From contig NC_049903.1 in the NCBI RefSeq assembly GCF_001411555.2, positions 33,786,145 through 33,850,144 of the forward strand: a stretch of DNA of 64,000 nucleotides, read 5' to 3'. This stretch comes from Juglans regia (lineage: Eukaryota > Streptophyta > Magnoliopsida > Fagales > Juglandaceae). A program made the translations under genes and the position numbers. Below, in pieces: positions 1 to 12,000 of this stretch (within the stretch, counting starts at the first letter, position 1; each line of letters starts with the position of its first letter). The notes under the pieces are model-generated. The model had not been told where the DNA came from and made no database searches. It saw nothing but the letters and a program-made list of their open reading frames with translations.

Positions 1-3000
1 CACAACTCTTTCGACTTTTTGTGAGTGCGGCCGTGTTTCACAGACAAGCCTAAGAATTAGAAGACACAACAAGTTAAGGTACCGAGGGCATTTTGCAGAT
101 GTCAAACATGGAAACAATATCAGGAACAGATAACATGCAAAGCAAAATCCTCTGTATTTGGGATTCGCCTAGATTGCTATTAATAAAAATTTCTCCTTAA
201 AAAAATGGAAAACAATCTTTTTTTTTTTTTTTTTTTGGGGGGGGGGGGGGGGAACTAACTTTAACATCAAGCAATGGTTACACCATGACCTCCAACTCAT
301 ATGTTCAATGTGTCAATGTCACCATGGCATCATGATCTTTCAGATACACATAATAAATTAAATTTCCACAAATTGACAAATGCATTGACCTACACTTAAA
401 ATCTGCATTTCGAACAATATATGGATAGAAGTTTTTAGAAGTCACATGTACATTGCCCTCACACATGGAAATATTAAAAACTAAAAAAAATAAAAATTTA
501 CAGGAAAATAATATAGCATCATGCTTGCAAGTTTTCTTTTTGTATTCGGTAGTGGTTGAACATGTTGGTCAATAGGAAATGAATCTTCTAAGGCAGAAAA
601 TGGCTTACACTTCTAAGGAGTTGTAAGCCATTTTCCTGAACCAATATAGAAATATTATGATAGGAAGAAAATCTAAATAAATGTAGAGCTAAATACGGAA
701 GAGATTGTGGAAAAAATACAATGGAAGTAAATTGAATTCCTAACACAAAAATGGAGACAAAATTCAATAAGTAGCTATTTTGTGTTAAAAAAAAAGGATG
801 ATGATTTGTGTGACATAACGGACGGTTGGAAGAATATAATGTTCGCCGAAGGAAGATTTTCCACGTCATTTTCTCGGACCACCAATTAATGGAAAATAAT
901 TGTTTTGCCTGAATATTTTTTGACTTTTTCCCCCATTTTACACTGAAACATAGGCAACCTAAATTAAAATTTTGTACAACTAAACACATTGAGCCATCTA
1001 ATTTTACAATGTTTAAACAGCAACAATGTTTTAGGAAAATGTAGGACATCTAAAATCTGGTATTTAGTGTGTGGGCTAGGTAATCATCAGTATAAAAGAT
1101 GGTCAAAACAGCTAATCATGCAACTATAGGATATGAAACAAAACTGAGCGGGAACTCTTGTAGTCCTACACCATGACAACTGCGATCGCTAACAAAATTT
1201 TGAAACAATTGGAAACTCAGGACAGACTTTACTGCCACCACAACACTGGAGAACTAACCTAGATCTTGTCTCACAATAGATGAAAATCTCCAAATTGCAC
1301 GCATTTTAAAGGGGCAAAATAGACCTAATGAGATTATGAGCTTCGTGAAATGCCTGAGATCAAGTGAAGGACATGGGTGTGAAGTAATTACAATGACATG
1401 TACTGCCCAAGTGTATTTTAAGAAGAGTGTTATGCTTGTTTCGTTTCATTAAAATGTAAATCTCTTTGCAAACTTTCAGATATTGTGTTAAAGTAATTGA
1501 CACAAGAAAATAATAATTTTAGTAGAACACCAATTAAGAAAAAATTAGTATGTTTGGGTGCCTATGTGCTGATGTGTTGGCGCTAATAGATGTGTCACAT
1601 GCTTATCAGAAATGTAAATGTCACTTTTTCTTCCCAAATTTTGCACTTCTTCCAAAAATGGAAAAAACACATCAGTGCAAAACTTCATCCCAAAATGCTA
1701 GGAAAATTACGATCTTGCTTATTAGTTTTACCCTGAACAGTGGAAAGTATGCCCAATAGCACAATGCCACAGCTAACTACTAGGTAAATATTTTCATTGA
1801 GCCAGAGCAAAAGCTTACATTTCAGGCATCCGAACATCGTAGAGTCTGACAGAACCATCCACAAAACCAGCTGCAAATTGACCCCCGTGAACTTGGGAAG
1901 CAGCCTAGACACATGGCATGCATTTAAAATTTAAAATATATAAAATCATAAAAGTTCAAATGTTTACGACAACATAAAGAGGCAAAATATGAAAATGAAA
2001 GGGAAACTGTCCCCCCCCCCCCCAAAAAAAAAAAAAAAAGCAGGGAAAAAAATAATAAAGATTCACTCTATTTTCCATGACACCTATAAACTACCAATTT
2101 GACACTTTGCACTCCAATTTAAAACATTCATGTCAATTTGCACCCACTATTCAAATTCTAGCCACATGACTTGCACATGCCAATTTGTTAACTGTCTGTT
2201 TGCTGCGGCGATTTCAGAACTTTGGTAACTGCATTGTGGGTTGGTGGCTTCTCTCAATTATGGTTTGTAGTTCTATTGCTGTGATTTGAGAGTCTGATTT
2301 CTTGTCTTCTCGTACAAGGTTAATACCTTCCTTGGGGTTGATTTGAGGATTATTTCATTTATGATGGAAGACGATTTGGCTGAGAAATGGCAGAGATTCT
2401 GTCAGAGGTTGAGAAGTCTGACGTTCTTTTACAAGATTCTTCACTGGACTCTATGGCGAATTATACAGATTATGGCCTCATTTTCGGTTTATTCACGCGC
2501 AAATTCTACAAGGATGCTTTTAAGTCCGTTAAAGGTGTAAAATTCTTTGACTTGGGTGACAATTTATTCTTGGCTCAATTTACTGAACGGGGTGATGAGG
2601 AGAAGGTTTTTCTCTGTAGTCCATGGTCTTTTGATAAGCATTTAGTGCTTTTAACGGATTATGTTGGTGATTTACAACCATCACGGATTACACTTAACTT
2701 TGCATCCTTTTGGATTAGATTGAACGATTTGCCTAAAGGGGATAAAAATTGATACAGTACATAGCATTGGAGAGACGATTGGTATTGTGGAAGATATTGA
2801 CTTGTCTGAGCAATTCCCTGGTTGGGGAGTGTTCTTGAGGGTGCGAGTACGTCTTGATATTCGGAAACCATTGCCCCGTGTTAAGAGACTTTGCATGGAG
2901 AAAGGAGACGTGATTTGGGTTCGTTTGAAATATGAACTTCATAATTTCTGTTATTGTTGTGGGAAACTGGGGCATTCTGATCGAGATTGTGATTTGTGGG

Positions 3001-6000
3001 TGAATAAGAGGACGTTGTTTGAAAAGGAAGGTTTTCCCTATGGAGCATGGATGCGTGTGGAAGGTAGAAATAATTTATCTCGTCGGCGTAAAACTGTTTC
3101 AGGGGAGGAGTCACGTTCAGTTCCTAAGATGCCATCAGTGTTGGTGATGTTGATCTATTGCAGAAGAATATTGTTGAAGGGCCTAGAGTCATGGAGTCAA
3201 CTGGACGAGATTTGACGCTGATGTTGAAGGAAGATGCAGTTATGGCTGAGGGTAACTGTTCGGAAAGGTTGAAGATGACTGATGGGGGCTTTTTTCATTG
3301 TGGATCTAGTGATATGGGCCTTAATGGGATTGGATCTATTACTAAATCTGATGCTGCTATTGAGCCATCGGGGTATTCAAGCTTGCTGGAACTTAATACT
3401 AAAGATGAAGCTGTTATGAAGACATTAGGGGCGTCGGGTTTGATTGGGCCATCTGAAGGCCCACATACTCTTATTCGGCCATATGTTATGAAGGAGCAGG
3501 CTTTGGGTTCTAAGCTGTTGGCTGGACTATCTGAAGGCCCACTTCCAGTCATTAGGCCACAAAACACAATCAGTATGGTACCGAAGCCTAGGGCTTCGTT
3601 GCGAAGAGGAAGGGAAAGGCACGATGGGGGGGCAGCAGTGGATCTCCTGCGAATTCAGGTATGTGCTCAACCATATTGCCTCATCAACGTAATGTTGATT
3701 CTGGGTTTAAAAATGGAAAATCAAATACTTGTGATCTCAAGAGGATTAAATCCTCGGTCGTGGACTGTGGGGGAAAGTTCTGAGGAATCGGCGGAGGCTG
3801 AAGTTCAGCCCCACCGACAACCATGAAGATACTCAGTTGGAACTCCCATGGGCTTGGGAACCAACAGGGAGTTTGCGTCCTTCATGAATTGGTCCGAAGG
3901 GAAGATCCCAATTTGGTTTTCATTATGGAGACCAAATCTGTTGCATGTTCAATGGAATGTTTACAATTTTCATTGGGTTTTTCTGGTGTGTTGACAGTGG
4001 ATTGTGCTAGACATAGTGGAGAGTTGGTGTTATTCTGGAAGGGGGATATGGATTTGACTCTGTTATCTTACTCTAAGCATCATTTTGATGCTTGGGTAAT
4101 GGAATGGGATACGGGATCAAAAAGTAGAATTACTGCAGTGTATGGTCACCCTGATGTTAGTCAAAGAAGCTCAGTGTGAAATTTAATGAAGATGCTGTCG
4201 GGTTGGGCTCATGGTCCTTGGTTGTGTTTCACTGACTTCAATGAGATCATTGCTAATTCTGAAAAAAGAGGGGGCAGGGTACATATGGGAAGTCAGATGC
4301 GTGGTTTTTGGGATGCAATAGATTTTTGCGGGCTGAAAGGGATTGATTCTGAGGGTCCTTTGTTTACTTCATCAAATTTCCAGGAGGGTGATGCACTGAT
4401 TGAAGAACGTTTAGATCGTTTTCTTGCTACTCCAGATTGGCTTTCTATGTTCCCGCATGCTACAGTAGATAATTTTATTACATCGCATTCTGATCACCAT
4501 TGCTTGATATTAAACACTGTTGGCTCTTTGGAAAGTACTCGAAGAGGGCGAAGACCATTTAGATTCGAGGCAATGTGGGTTGGAAGTAAGGGGTGTGCAG
4601 AAACTATTGCTTGTGCATGGCAGGAGGTTAATAGTGTAGACACTGTCAATGGTTTGCGTAATGCCATTTCATCGTGTCGACGGGATTTGAAAGTGTGGAA
4701 TTCTGTTCAGTTTGGTGAGATTAAGACTCAGTTGAAAAATAAAAGATTGGAGTTATCTCGTGCTACTTGTGGTTCTCCATCAGGTTCTTCCATTTCTCTT
4801 ATCAAGTCATTACGTTATGATATTAACATGTTACTGGAAAGGGAAGAATTAATGTGGAAGCAGAGATCTCGTGTATTATTGTTGGCTTCGGGTGATCAGA
4901 ATTCAAAAAATTTTCATAGGAAAGCATCACAAATAAAGGCCAGAAATTTTATAAATAAGTTACGAGATGAGGAGGGTGTTTGGCATGAGGGGCAAGCTAT
5001 GGAAAATGTTGTCAAAAATTATTTTGAGGTGCTGTTTGCTAGTTCTAATCCTTGTAATATGGCAGCTATTCTTGATGCTATACCATTGAAAGTAACTGAT
5101 GCTATGAAAGAGGAGGTTATTGAAGTCATATACTGAAGATGAGGTAAAATTTGCATTATTTCAGATGCAACCTTTGAAAGCTCCGGGACCCGATGGTATG
5201 TCTCCTTTGTTTTTCCAGAAATATTGGTCTACAGTGGGGAGTTTGGTGACAAAATCTGTTTTATTTTGCTTGTGTCAGGGTATGTTCCTGTGGACCTTAA
5301 TGAGACTTTTGAGGTGCTTCTTCCAAAAAAGAAGAAATCTGAAATTATGAAGGATTTTAGGCCTATTAGCTTATGTAATGTGGTCAATAAGATCATTGCC
5401 AAAGTCATAGTTAATAGGCTTAAATTTATATTACCACAAGTGGTTTCAGATTGTCAAAGTGCTTTTGTGTTGGTGGCTTATGAATCTGTCCATGCTATTA
5501 AAAATAGGAAAAGAGGTCACAGGGGTGTGATGTCTGTGAAACTTGACATGAGTAAGGCCTACGAGAGAGTAAAGTGGTGCTTTTTAGAGCAAGTTATGCT
5601 GAAACTTGGATTTCATCATCATTGGGTGGGGTTAGTTTTATCATGTATCAGTTCAGTTTCATACAGGGTTTTGTTGATTGGGGTGCCCACCTCTTCTTTT
5701 GTTCCATCCTGTGGTTTGCAACAAGGTGACCCTTTATCACCTTATTTATTTATTTTATGCACTTAAGGTTTATCATCTCTGCTGAGGTATGCTGAAAGTT
5801 GTCGGTTGATTAATGGTGTTAAGGTATGTTCTCGGGCTCCTGCTGTAAGTCATTTATTTTTCGCGGATGATAGCTTATTATTTTGTCAAGCCACTCGTTC
5901 TGAAAATGAAGTGTAGAGACAGCTTTTGGCTACTTATGAATCTGCTTTGGGACAACAGCGGAATTTAGATAAGACTGAGTTGCTTATCAGTCCTAATGTG

Positions 6001-9000
6001 AGAGAGGAAGAGATTAATGCTATAATGTCTATTGGGAATGTTTCTTCTCTACAGCATCATTCTCGGCATTTGGGTCTTCCCTCATTTGTTGGGAGGTCTA
6101 AAAGTTCTACTTTTCAAGATCTGAAGGAGAGGGTGTGGGGTAAACTTCAGGGGTGGAAGGAACAACTACTTCCTCAAGCTGGAAGGGAGATATTGATCAA
6201 AGCAGTTGTCCAAGCCTTACCAACCTATACAATGAGCTGTTTTTTGTATCCAAAGCGAGTATGTGGGGAGATAGAAGCACTGTTTGCTCGATTTTGGTGG
6301 GGCCAAAAAAATTCAGAACACAAGATGCATTAGATGAGTTGGAAGGAAATGTGTGTTTCTAAGTTTCGAGGAGGGAAGGGTTTTAAAAATCTGAAATTGT
6401 TTAATTTGGCGTTACTTGCTAAACAGGGGTGGAGGTTGTTAACAGAACCTCAATCTTTGTTATCTCGGGTCTTTAAAGCCAAGTATTTTCCTAATGAGGA
6501 TTTTCTGCATGCACGTTTATCTCGTAAGCCATCATATGTTTGGAGGAGCATTTTTGCTTCTAAGGAGATTTTGTGTTCTGGTTGTATTTGGAAGATTGGG
6601 AAGGGTGATAAAGTTCGTATAATGCAAGATCGGTGGCTTCCTGTTGATTGTCAGTTACAATCTCTGACTCCTCAACATTTTATTCAATTTTCTTCAACTG
6701 CTGATTGTTTATTACTGCAGAATTTATCTTTGTGGAATAGGGAGTTGGTGTTTTCCATTTTTCCTCCACATATGGCTACTACTATTTGTTCTCTTCCTTT
6801 GCTATCCAGACAGGTGGATGATAGAGTAGCATGGCTGGGCAATAAGTATGGTTATTACTCTGTGAAGTCACGTTATCATACAGCTTTGATATTGTTTTCT
6901 CCAACTGATGTAGCTGAAAGTTCTCATGCAGATGATTCTAAGTGGTTTTGGAGAAATTTCTGGAATTTAAAGTTGCCTAATAAAGTCAAGAATTTTGGAT
7001 GGAGGGCGTGCAAAGATAGCCTCCCTACAAGACATAATTTGTTGAGGAGAGGGATTATTCCATCAGCTTTATGTGATCATTGTAAGTTGTTTGACGAAGA
7101 TGGTTTTCACTCTCTTTGCGGCTGTCCAGTAGTACAAGAGGCTTGGACAGTCCGTTGTCCACAGATTCTTGCTTATTTACGGCAGGTTGGGAGTTTTTCC
7201 GAGTTGGTATGGGTATTGCTGAAATCTGATCCTAAGTTAGTTCCTATGTTCCTTACCATTTCATGGGGTGTTTGGAAATATAGGAATCTTAAGATGTTCC
7301 AGAATTCTGATTGTTGTCTTCTAGAGTTAATTGATAACTGTATTGGGTATGTTGAGAGTTATCTTCATGTGAATAATCATCATGTGGTGGTGTATAAAAA
7401 AATTTGCTTTCTTGAAAAGCTCCTCCTCAAGGTAAGGTGAAGCTTAATTTTAATGGTACCTTGTTTCATTCTTCTGTGTCAGCTGGTATCGGTGTTATTC
7501 TACTAGATGATCATGGAGCTGTTTTGATGGCTGCAAGCCGTAAAGAGTATGGTATTTTTGAAGTTGACGATATAGAAGCTTTAGCAACTTTGAGGGGTTT
7601 ACAGTTAATATTGCATATGGGTGTGTCTCATCTGATTTTGGAAGGAGATTCATTCACTATTGTTGAAGCTATTCGTTCAAGAGACATTAATCTATCTAAC
7701 CAAGGGCCTGTGATAGCTGAAATTCAAAGTCCTCTTCGTTGTTTTAACTCATATGATGTACTTCACATTGGTCGACAAGGGAATGAAGTTGCTCATCTTC
7801 TTGCTAGACATGCTTATTTTATTGATGATACGTTACAATGGTGGTATTCATGTCCAGAATTTATTCATTCTATAGTCTCTATAGATGCAGCCATGTAATT
7901 GTCCTGTGATACTTTTTTTTTTTTTTTGATAAGTTGTCCTGTGATACTTATAAAAAAAAAAAAAAGTAATTGTCCTGTGATGGATTATGTACTTCTCTTC
8001 TTTATGAATGAAGGTCTACTGTTATATTCAAAAAAAAAAAATCACTACAACAGATCTCATAACAAATTCACTTATTTGTTACGTTATTTGGTGATCTAAA
8101 AAAATATTGGAGATAAATTGACTTACAAAACAAACCAGCATAAGTTTCTTTAGGCCAACTACAGCATAATTTAACTAAACAAGAATGATGAACAGGAAAA
8201 ACTCACCAATGCAGAGATGCTGCAATCCGATGTTGAAGGGATTGAATTGACAAGCTGCTCTCTATCTAGATCCCAAAGCATAATGGATGATATCTCGCCA
8301 GAAGCATACTAATGATACAACGGTGGGAAATTCGATCAACACATATCCATAGAACATAAGCACCAAAAATTAGCAGCAGCAGAAGAATAAGGTTCTAAAG
8401 TCTGGATTTCAGAACTTAAACAAGGCATTTACCAGATATCCAGACTGCTGTTGCCAATCAACAACAGCATTCAAACTTCTCACACCAGGTTTATGACCTT
8501 GAATTGAAGAAAATGCAGTTACAAGCTTTTGTTTATTCTTCAGATCATAGTCTTTCCAAATTCGAATATTTCCATTACCTACAACATATGCATTCAGAAA
8601 TTAGATTGACTCCAAATTTCAGATATTTCAACATAAAAGTCTCTGTAACCCTCGTGATACTAATTAGGACAGCAGTAAAGAGCATTACATGAAGCAGTGA
8701 GAAGCAAGCTATCATCAAGCTCATTTACAAGGCAGAGCTTCGCAATTCCTTTGTCAAAAAAATCATGATTATCAAAAGAGTTGAGCAGGATACCTTCCTC
8801 ATAATTCCATATCCTGAAAAGAAACAAAAATCGTTAATAACTAGGCAATATAAAGATTTAGATACAACAAGACAACAAAGGACTCATGAAAATTTATTCA
8901 CTAAAGCGACCGAAATTAAATGAATTGAAAACCATGTAATCATACAGTATAAGATGCAAAATAAAACTCAATAGAGAAAAAAAGGTGAAACAATTCAAGG

Positions 9001-12000
9001 TTATTTGACTAAAAACCAATGATAAAGATCCTTGCCTGTCACATGGAATTTATGAAAGATACAAAATAACCAATTTCCAGGATTGCCCCAAATATTGAAG
9101 TATTTTTTTTCCCTTTCCATGTTTCCTAGTTTTTGGAATATCTTTTTTTTTTAAAAAAAAAACAAGAGTTTCATTAAGTGATCATGGAAAGAAACAAAGG
9201 CATTATCAACTCTAATGGGATGCGTAATTGATAATCTAAAAGACATTATCAAATCCAGAGCACAGATGAGAGAGAGAGAAAGAAAGAGAGAGAGAGAGTC
9301 CTGAATTCCTGTAAATATTAACTCCTACTCAGATATGAACCTTCTGTAATTTTCAAATCATCCAAACATGCAACTTAGTATAATCAGGCCATCCAAGCAA
9401 GTCCACAGCATAGCTCAAATAAAAAGTATGATAAATGAAAGGCTGCATACCTGATCCGTTCATTCTCATCTGCAGCAATAACAATAGGAGAGAAAGGTTG
9501 CAGCAGTATTGTTTTTGTACCAGTTTCAAACTTTGTATCCCAGCTAGCAATTTGATTATTACTATAAAGCTTGCTAGCAGCTGACCAAGAAATAAAAAAC
9601 CACAAAGGTTCCAAATCAAAGACTATAACACTTTCTTCTAAGCCTATCACAGAAGCATATAATAAGGAACAGAAAACTAATCAAAAAAAAAAAACCCACA
9701 TGAGTGTTGGCATTTCACTATGTGCTCCAATGCAAATTTCTCCCTCTCTTCTCTTCTAGCTGGTATTTCTTCGCTATCGTCCGACAAAGCAAGAAGTGGC
9801 TTGGAGAAATACCCACAACTCCAATTGTAGATTGTTGATTGTGGCAGCAAACTGCGTTCTGAAGCCCCAGATGATCCGCCAGAACCAAGAAGTGGGTCAG
9901 CTAATCCTGAGTCTGGAGAATTTATTAAATGAGGTCTGAACTCCAAAGAATAAACTCTTCGCATTCCAGTTAAAAAATTAGATCGAGGGGGGCTGACAGG
10001 AGGAGTAAGGAAGGATAGAGGCAAATGACCTGCCGATAACAGCACAAGTAAATTAAGATTTAAAGCATAAATAGAAGGGAATATTATGATGGGAATAAAA
10101 GTAATATATAGAAGATTCCAATAACAAATAACCTATATCAGATTTTATAGTAAAAGAGACACCACATTATTCACAGGCAAACATTTACCTCCATTCATGT
10201 CAAGCCACGAAGATGAACGAGCTAACCCAGAAAAATTATGACTTGGATATGATGTTGAAGGTTCCCCAGGCCGAACACCGCTACCGGTCTTTAAAGGTTT
10301 TGCCACCACTTGCTCTATCCCTACAATGGACAGTATCCGCCTTCCAAGACTTGCTATGCGTGGAGATGGATCCTTGGCAAATGTACACATAGCCAATACA
10401 CTTTGTGAATACATTGCATTGTCCATTGGTTTTGAGCTGGAATGGTTAACAACCCCATTGCTGACACCACCATTCAATATTCCAGAATCAGAATGTTGAG
10501 ATGAATCATCAGACAAAGGAGAACCATGCATAATTCCAGAGTTAGCAAGTGGACTGCTGGTGGAGACACTTCCATCTTGAACCACTGATGGATTGTCATT
10601 TCCAACTCTCAACAGAGAACCAATCTGGGATGTAACAATATTTCCATGCGGCATGTACTGATTTGAGCTGCTAAATCCACTACCAGTACCTTTAATATTA
10701 GCCAAAGAAGGTAAGGAATTCAGCAGAGAATTAGACTGAGGTTTCCAATATGCAGCAGCAATTGACTTGAGATGCTTGTTGTGGCCAAAGGCAAAGCGTC
10801 CCAGTGCTGCCAAGAAACGAGGAAAACCAGACCTAGTTACTTTCGAAGTTGATATCAACGGAAGTTATAATCCAAGGCCATTATAATAATGATAACATAA
10901 GAAGCAGGACAAAACAGGCAAATAGGAACTTCCCAAAATAAAATGTACAATGGTTAAGAGAATAGTGAGAGAGGAGTGGGGTGCAAGCATGGCCAAATCT
11001 AATTTCATGCTTGTGAAAGGAAAGAGGATAGGTAAAGTTCTAAGAGATTACTGGTCAAACATCTGGCTTTTGATGGTATCCAAAAACTATCAATTGAAGG
11101 TTTTCGGAACTCAATGTATCTTCAACTAATTTGACTAACACAATATAACAGTGTGAAAATTGATACAGTTAAAATATTAGGGAAGTAACATCATTTTGTC
11201 AATTTATCAGCAAATCCAACCAGGCATACTTGAGCGTCTGAAAATAAATCCTTTCAAAATCAATGGGGAAGTAGCTTTAGCAACCTCAATAATAACACTT
11301 TTTCATGTTCCACCCCAAACAACCACCTCTTGGCAATAGGCACCATCAATTTAGATTTGGCTGATGATAGTGATAAAAAAAGTAGGACATGTGGCACAAT
11401 CTTGATGGTCAGATCATGAGTGAGGGTGTAAATTGTCAAAAAGTGATAGTTTGGAGTGCAAATTGACAGTTTTGGTAGCTTGAGCCTTTGAGCTGCAAGT
11501 AGAAAAATAGTAAATTTATAGGTGAAAATTATACTTTCCTCAAAGTCAGTTTGAAGTGTACAAACCAATAACTTTTATCTAAACAAAATAATAGATATAT
11601 AGCTAAAAGATACAGACACAGAAAACAACACAACTGGATGAATAGGGAAAATTAGATTCACATACCCACAGCAACCTCGGCCCTGACCAGTGGGCTGCCA
11701 TCTGAAACAACACTTAAAAGGCTACTAACAATACTAATCTCAGCCCTAATCTTTTCATCATCATCACATTCATCATCTCCTCCAACACCATCTCTAGAGC
11801 CAGCCCCCATGTCAAGTAGGGTACCAAGTGCAAAAACGGCACAAGCTCTGACCTGGAAAGAATTAGAAACTCTGCAACATTAAAATCATCATTCAATTAA
11901 AGGAAAAACACAGTACACAAGGTGTGATGGAAAACCTCTGGTTGGGGCTCAGACAGTAGGGGAACATATATTGCAGGGGCATCTGCCTGCAAACCAATTA

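Larger units (their letters stand above)
2195..8052 (+). mobile_element. L1-type LINE with RNase H, in RAPTOR intron 20, antisense
   Basis: A nearly complete plant L1-clade retrotransposon lies opposite in strand to RAPTOR. In order: a 5' leader with an approximate boundary near 2195; ORF1 with a DUF4283-like region and CCHC finger; ORF2 with endonuclease, reverse transcriptase, zf-RVT and a terminal RNase H; and a short 3' tail ending in poly(A) near 8050. Both ORFs are broken by several stops and frame changes, so it is not autonomous. I did not find a convincing target-site duplication. The neighbouring RAPTOR exons 20 and 21 keep intact splice sites. Confidence 0.88.
1..9580 (-). other. 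RAPTOR1: RAPTOR coding exons 17-22 (WD40 region, incomplete)
   Basis: Exons 9580-9451, 8813-8689, 8578-8433, 8308-8207, 1904-1819 and 49-1 encode residues about 1027-1239. WD-type strands seen are [38 protein letters not shown] and [13 protein letters not shown]. Exon 22 begins with the G that completes the split Met codon (AT|G), then [16 protein letters not shown], ending exactly on a codon boundary at position 1. The 6.3-kb intron 20 (1905-8206) carries a whole antisense LINE. The remaining WD repeats and stop lie left of the window. Confidence 0.9.

Noticed and set aside
588..1912. ORF-sized frames in RAPTOR introns 21 and 20
   Set aside because: They lie in AT-rich intron DNA, have no recognisable domain, and overlap RAPTOR exon 21 in the wrong frame at the right end.
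7437..7898. A stand-alone host RNase H-like gene
   Set aside because: It directly continues the LINE ORF2 after zf-RVT, and many plant L1 elements carry this domain; the first acidic residue is also changed.
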